This document shows, one piece after another, positions 60,984-64,000 of a stretch of 64,000 bases of DNA (the stretch's first letter is position 1; every line of letters starts with the position of its first letter). The notes beneath the pieces were generated by a model. It saw only the letters and a program-made list of their open reading frames with translations. It was not told the DNA's origin and did not search any database. The position numbers were made by a program, and so were the translations under genes. This DNA is from CAWCTD01 sp963798455 (lineage in GTDB: Bacteria > Acidobacteriota > Terriglobia > Bryobacterales > Bryobacteraceae): positions 1,178,001 to 1,242,000 of the forward strand of contig CAWCTD010000003.1 of the NCBI GenBank assembly GCA_963798455.1, given 5' to 3'.

Positions 60984-62831
60984 GTGACCATTCCTCCCAT
61001 GGCGGGCGCCGAGCGCGTGCCCGCGCTCAATACCGCGGAGCGGACCGCGAACATCCGCAACATCGCCATCATCGCCCATGTCGATCACGGCAAGACCACC
61101 CTGGTGGACGCCATGCTCCGGCAGAGCGGCATCTTCCGTGACAATGAGGCGGTCATGGAGCGCGTCATGGACTCGGGCGACCTGGAGCGCGAGCGCGGCA
61201 TCACCATCCTGGCCAAGACCACCGGCGTGCGGTACCGCGGCGTGAAGATCAACATTGTCGATACTCCCGGGCACAGCGACTTCGGTGGAGAGGTCGAGCG
61301 CGCGCTGAAGCTGGTGGATGGCGTGATGCTCCTGGTCGACGCCAGCGAGGGCCCCTTGCCTCAGACGCGCTACGTGCTGATGAAGGCGCTCGAGGCCAAG
61401 CTCCCTCCCATCGTCGTTATCAACAAGATCGACCGGCCGGACGCGCGCATTCCGGCGGTGTTGAACGAGATCTACGACCTGTTCATCGATCTCGATGCGG
61501 CCGAAGACCAGCTCGACTTCCCGATCATCTACACCAACGCCAAGGCGGGGGCCGCCAAGACCTCGCTGGACGATCCCTCCGAGGATCTGCGGCCGCTGTT
61601 CGAAGCCATCCTGGAGCATTGTCCTGTCCCCGCCGGGGACCCGGAGGCGGTTCTGCAACTGCTGGTGGCCAACCTCGACTACAGCGACTACCTGGGACGC
61701 CTGGCCATCGGGCGCGTCTTTACGGGCACGCTGCGGCTGGGGGACGACGTGGGCATCGCCAAGCTGGACGGCTCCCTCCAGCAGACCCGCATCACCAAGC
61801 TCTACTCCTTCGAAGGCCTGGCGCGCGTGGAGGAAACCGTGGGCCGCCCGGGGGACATCCTGGCCATCGCCGGGGTCGAGGGAATCACCATCGGCGAAAC
61901 GGTGACGCACGCCCAGACGCCGGCGCCCCTTCCCAACATCCCCATCGATGAGCCGACCATCGCCATGACCTTCACCGTGAACACTTCCCCGTTCGGCGGG
62001 CGCGAGGGCGCATACGTCACCTCGCGGCACATTCGGGAGCGGCTGGAGAAGGAGCTGCTGACCAACGTCTCGCTGCGCGTCGAAGAGGCGGGCGGACCGG
62101 ACGCCTTCAAAGTGATGGGCCGGGGCGAATTACAACTTGCCATCCTCATCGAGACGATGCGGCGCGAAGGGTACGAGCTGATGGTGGGCAATCCCGAGAT
62201 CCTCACCCGGCGCGCGGGCGGGGTGCTTCAGGAGCCCATGGAAACGCTGGTGATCGACTGCCCTGAACTGTACATCGGCGTGGTGATCGAGAAACTGGGC
62301 AAGCGCAAGGGCAAGATGGAGAAGATGGTGAACCACGGTTCGGGACGCGTGCGGATCGAGTTTCACGTGCCCTCGCGCGGGCTGATCGGGCTGCGCTCGG
62401 AGATGCTGACCGACACCCGCGGCACGGCCATCATGAACTCGCTGTTTGAAGGCTACCTGGAGTGGCAGGGCGACATGCCCACGCGGCCCACGGGGTCGCT
62501 GGTGGCGGACCGGCCCGGACGCGCCACCGCGTACGCCATCTTCAACCTTCAGGAGCGTGGCGAGATCTTCATCAGTCCCACGACCGAGGTGTACGAGGGC
62601 ATGGTCATCGGCGAGAACGCGCGCGACGCTGACTTGAACGTCAACATCGTCAAGGAAAAGAAGCTCACCAACATGCGCGCATCGACCTCGGACGAAGCCA
62701 TCCGGCTGGTCCCCCCGCGCATCCTCAACCTGGAACAGGCCATCGAGTTCATCCGCGACGACGAGTACGTCGAAATCACTCCCCAATCCATCCGGCTCCG
62801 CAAGAAGATCCTGAAGGCGAATCAGAGGTAA
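60984..62831 (+). CDS. typA: Ribosome-associated GTPase TypA/BipA
   Basis: A 615-residue translational GTPase that binds ribosomes and is needed under stress or low temperature. The G domain has IIAHVDHGKTTLVDA (G1), ERGITILAKTT (G2), IVDTPGHSDFGGEVER (G3) and VVINKIDRPDAR (G4). Then come EF-Tu-like domain II, EF-G-like III and V (VMGRGELQLAILIETMRREGYE) and the BipA C-terminal domain with RGLIGLRSEMLTDTRGTAIMNSLFEGY. Length is normal. GTG 60984 and ATG 60999 are both possible starts; neither has a convincing ribosome-binding site. Confidence 0.94.
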   Translation: MTIPPMAGAERVPALNTAERTANIRNIAIIAHVDHGKTTLVDAMLRQSGIFRDNEAVMERVMDSGDLERERGITILAKTTGVRYRGVKINIVDTPGHSDFGGEVERALKLVDGVMLLVDASEGPLPQTRYVLMKALEAKLPPIVVINKIDRPDARIPAVLNEIYDLFIDLDAAEDQLDFPIIYTNAKAGAAKTSLDDPSEDLRPLFEAILEHCPVPAGDPEAVLQLLVANLDYSDYLGRLAIGRVFTGTLRLGDDVGIAKLDGSLQQTRITKLYSFEGLARVEETVGRPGDILAIAGVEGITIGETVTHAQTPAPLPNIPIDEPTIAMTFTVNTSPFGGREGAYVTSRHIRERLEKELLTNVSLRVEEAGGPDAFKVMGRGELQLAILIETMRREGYELMVGNPEILTRRAGGVLQEPMETLVIDCPELYIGVVIEKLGKRKGKMEKMVNHGSGRVRIEFHVPSRGLIGLRSEMLTDTRGTAIMNSLFEGYLEWQGDMPTRPTGSLVADRPGRATAYAIFNLQERGEIFISPTTEVYEGMVIGENARDADLNVNIVKEKKLTNMRASTSDEAIRLVPPRILNLEQAIEFIRDDEYVEITPQSIRLRKKILKANQR

Positions 62832-62838
62832 CTGAGGT

Positions 62839-62866
62839 TGGTGAGCCGGGCGGAACTCGAACCCCG
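62839..62866 (-). other. tRNA 3'-end remnant
   Basis: The minus strand reads GGTTCGAGTTCCGCC, then CGGCTCACCA. This is the T-loop, the 3' acceptor strand and the CCA of a tRNA, closest to the kind of tRNA whose acceptor ends CCGGCTCACCA (for example Lys). Upstream no D-arm or anticodon arm folds and the T-stem has mismatches. It is not a functional tRNA. It may be a relic of an attachment site or of a deleted tRNA gene. Confidence 0.5.
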
Positions 62867-62983
62867 AGGTCGTCGCCAAGCCCGGACGCCGCACCTTCTC
62901 TCCGCCGAGCATTGGTATGGATTTGATCTCATGCCGCCGGAATTCCAGCCGATAAAGGTAATGGACTGTAGAAGTATCGCACC

Positions 62984-64000
62984 ATGGCCGCTATTTCGTA
63001 CTGGTTTCTGTCGCCGAGCATTCTTCTCGCCCTGCTTGGGAAGCTGAAGGGATGGGACCGCACCAAGCCCACACCCATTTTCGACTGGAAGACAGCCACG
63101 CTCGACGTGGTGATCCCAGCCAAGAATGAGGAAGCGAGCATCGCCCTTTGCCTCGCATCGCTCTTTGAGCAGGATTTTCGAATTCGCAGAGTCACCGTTA
63201 TCGATGACGCCTCTACCGACCAGACAGCGCAGGTCGTCCGGCGATATGCGGAACTCAGTGGGAGAGAGGTCAATCTGGTCGTCCGCACTCAGTCCCAAGG
63301 CAAGACGACGGGCGTTCGGGAAGAATGCGAAAACAGTAATGCGGATGCGTTGCTGGTCCTGGATGCCGATACGGTGTTGACTCACGGGAATTACGCTTCC
63401 CGTCTTATCGAAAACCTGTTCAAGAACGCGGGCGTGGCCTCGTGCCTGCGGGGAGGTGTCACCGCTAACCCGTAGCCGCCGGAGATCGATCACAAAGGCC
63501 AATCCCGTGCTCGCGCGCGTCCAATCCGAGCTGGAGCTGGATCCTGGCAGCCCTTCCAGCCGCCTGCACGCGCTGCTCGAGTCGCTCACGGTGCTTTACC
63601 GCGCCTCCTTTTACGTCTTTCTCCAGCGAATCCTCTATGACGGCCACATGAAGTTGTTCGGATCGCGCTTGAATCCGATTGGTTGCGCCGTGGCTTATCG
63701 CACACAGCGCCTCCGGGAATGTTTCGGATACGCGCGGCCGCAGATGGGCGATAATCTCACCAACTCCGAAGACATCTTTATCGGGCACTTCTTCGCCTGG
63801 AAAGGGTGGCGCAACATCCAGGTGGCCGATGTGCGATGCGAGTCCATTGAACCAAGCATCGAGCGGCTGCCGCGCCAACTCTACCTGTGGTCTAGCTCTT
63901 TCCTTCAAGCCTTGTACTACTTCAGCGAACTGCCTTTTTCTCCATTCAAGGAAATATATAACTGGGTTGCCGGGCTGTTCTCAAAGCGCCGCGACACGGC
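62984..64000 (+). pseudogene. GT2-family glycosyltransferase, frameshifted and cut by window edge
   Basis: The first frame (62984-63475) starts with a membrane helix (ISYWFLSPSILLALLG) and a GT-A domain: TLDVVIPAKNEEASIALCLASL, VTVIDDASTDQTAQVVRRY, and ALLVLDADTVLTHGNYA with the DAD metal motif. It then stops shortly after AGVASCLRGG. The protein continues in another frame from about 63450: NPVLARVQSELELD, YVFLQRILYDGH, LNPIGCAVAYRTQRLRE, NLTNSEDIFIGHFFAWKGW with the ED motif, and QLYLWSSSFLQALYYFS, to the window end. One extra base or two missing bases near 63440-63460 account for the break. Sequencing error cannot be excluded. Confidence 0.8.

Noticed and set aside
62826..62915. Complete tRNA gene on the minus strand
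   Set aside because: Only the T-loop, acceptor 3' strand and CCA fit; no anticodon arm or D-arm can be drawn and the T-stem has mismatches.

Overview
The window is GC-rich bacterial chromosome. Its gene set points to an acidobacterium of the Solibacter/Bryobacter kind. This is inference from gene families: a DUF4159/VWA/MoxR/DUF58/DUF4175 operon, FecR plus DUF6600 proteins, a secreted GH116 glycosidase, matrixin with cell-surface domains, and abundant small toxin-antitoxin pairs. No rRNA gene, complete tRNA gene or CRISPR array was seen.

Layout. 1-774: truncated IS66 element. 776-1888: two tandem CD-NTase-like nucleotidyltransferases, the second reduced to a 44-codon stub beside the IS66 end. 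2478-3778: a decayed BrnT-type toxin with an intact antitoxin, then an RHH/PIN (VapBC-like) pair. 3797-8955: a bifunctional penicillin-binding protein and two TPR proteins. 8952-15003: a small conserved protein, a Tat-exported GH116 glycosidase, a ferredoxin, a TIM-barrel isomerase and a B12-binding-type radical SAM protein. 15157-29016: eight genes packed with overlaps (DUF4159, VWA, a caspase-like protein with Ser in place of Cys, a TPR-metallopeptidase, MoxR, DUF58, BatA-like, DUF4175), evidently one envelope-associated operon. 29031-41225: a glycosidase, a DUF433/DUF5615 toxin-antitoxin pair, a matrixin operon, YfhO, a frameshifted NRAMP-USP fusion and a FecR protein.

41344-45494 is a complete 4.15-kb transposon of the IS1595 type. 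It has 20-bp terminal inverted repeats, an 8-bp target duplication (AGAATAGT) and passenger genes. One passenger gene is split by a complete 1523-bp IS3/IS150-type element that has its own 4-bp duplication (ATAC).

45588-64000: a HAD phosphatase, IlvE, NagA plus an M16 peptidase, a decayed enolase-superfamily gene, an esterase, a stand-alone methyl-accepting-protein tip, a DUF438/hemerythrin/PAS protein, a subtilase, a CBM-like secreted protein, glpF-glpK, a DsrE-like protein, TypA, a tRNA 3' remnant and a frameshifted GT2 that runs off the edge.

A recurrent signal is a sigma70-like -10 box lying only 6 to 8 bases before the start codon, which predicts leaderless mRNAs for about ten genes on both strands. 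Genes inside operons instead carry Shine-Dalgarno sequences or ATGA/GTGA overlaps.
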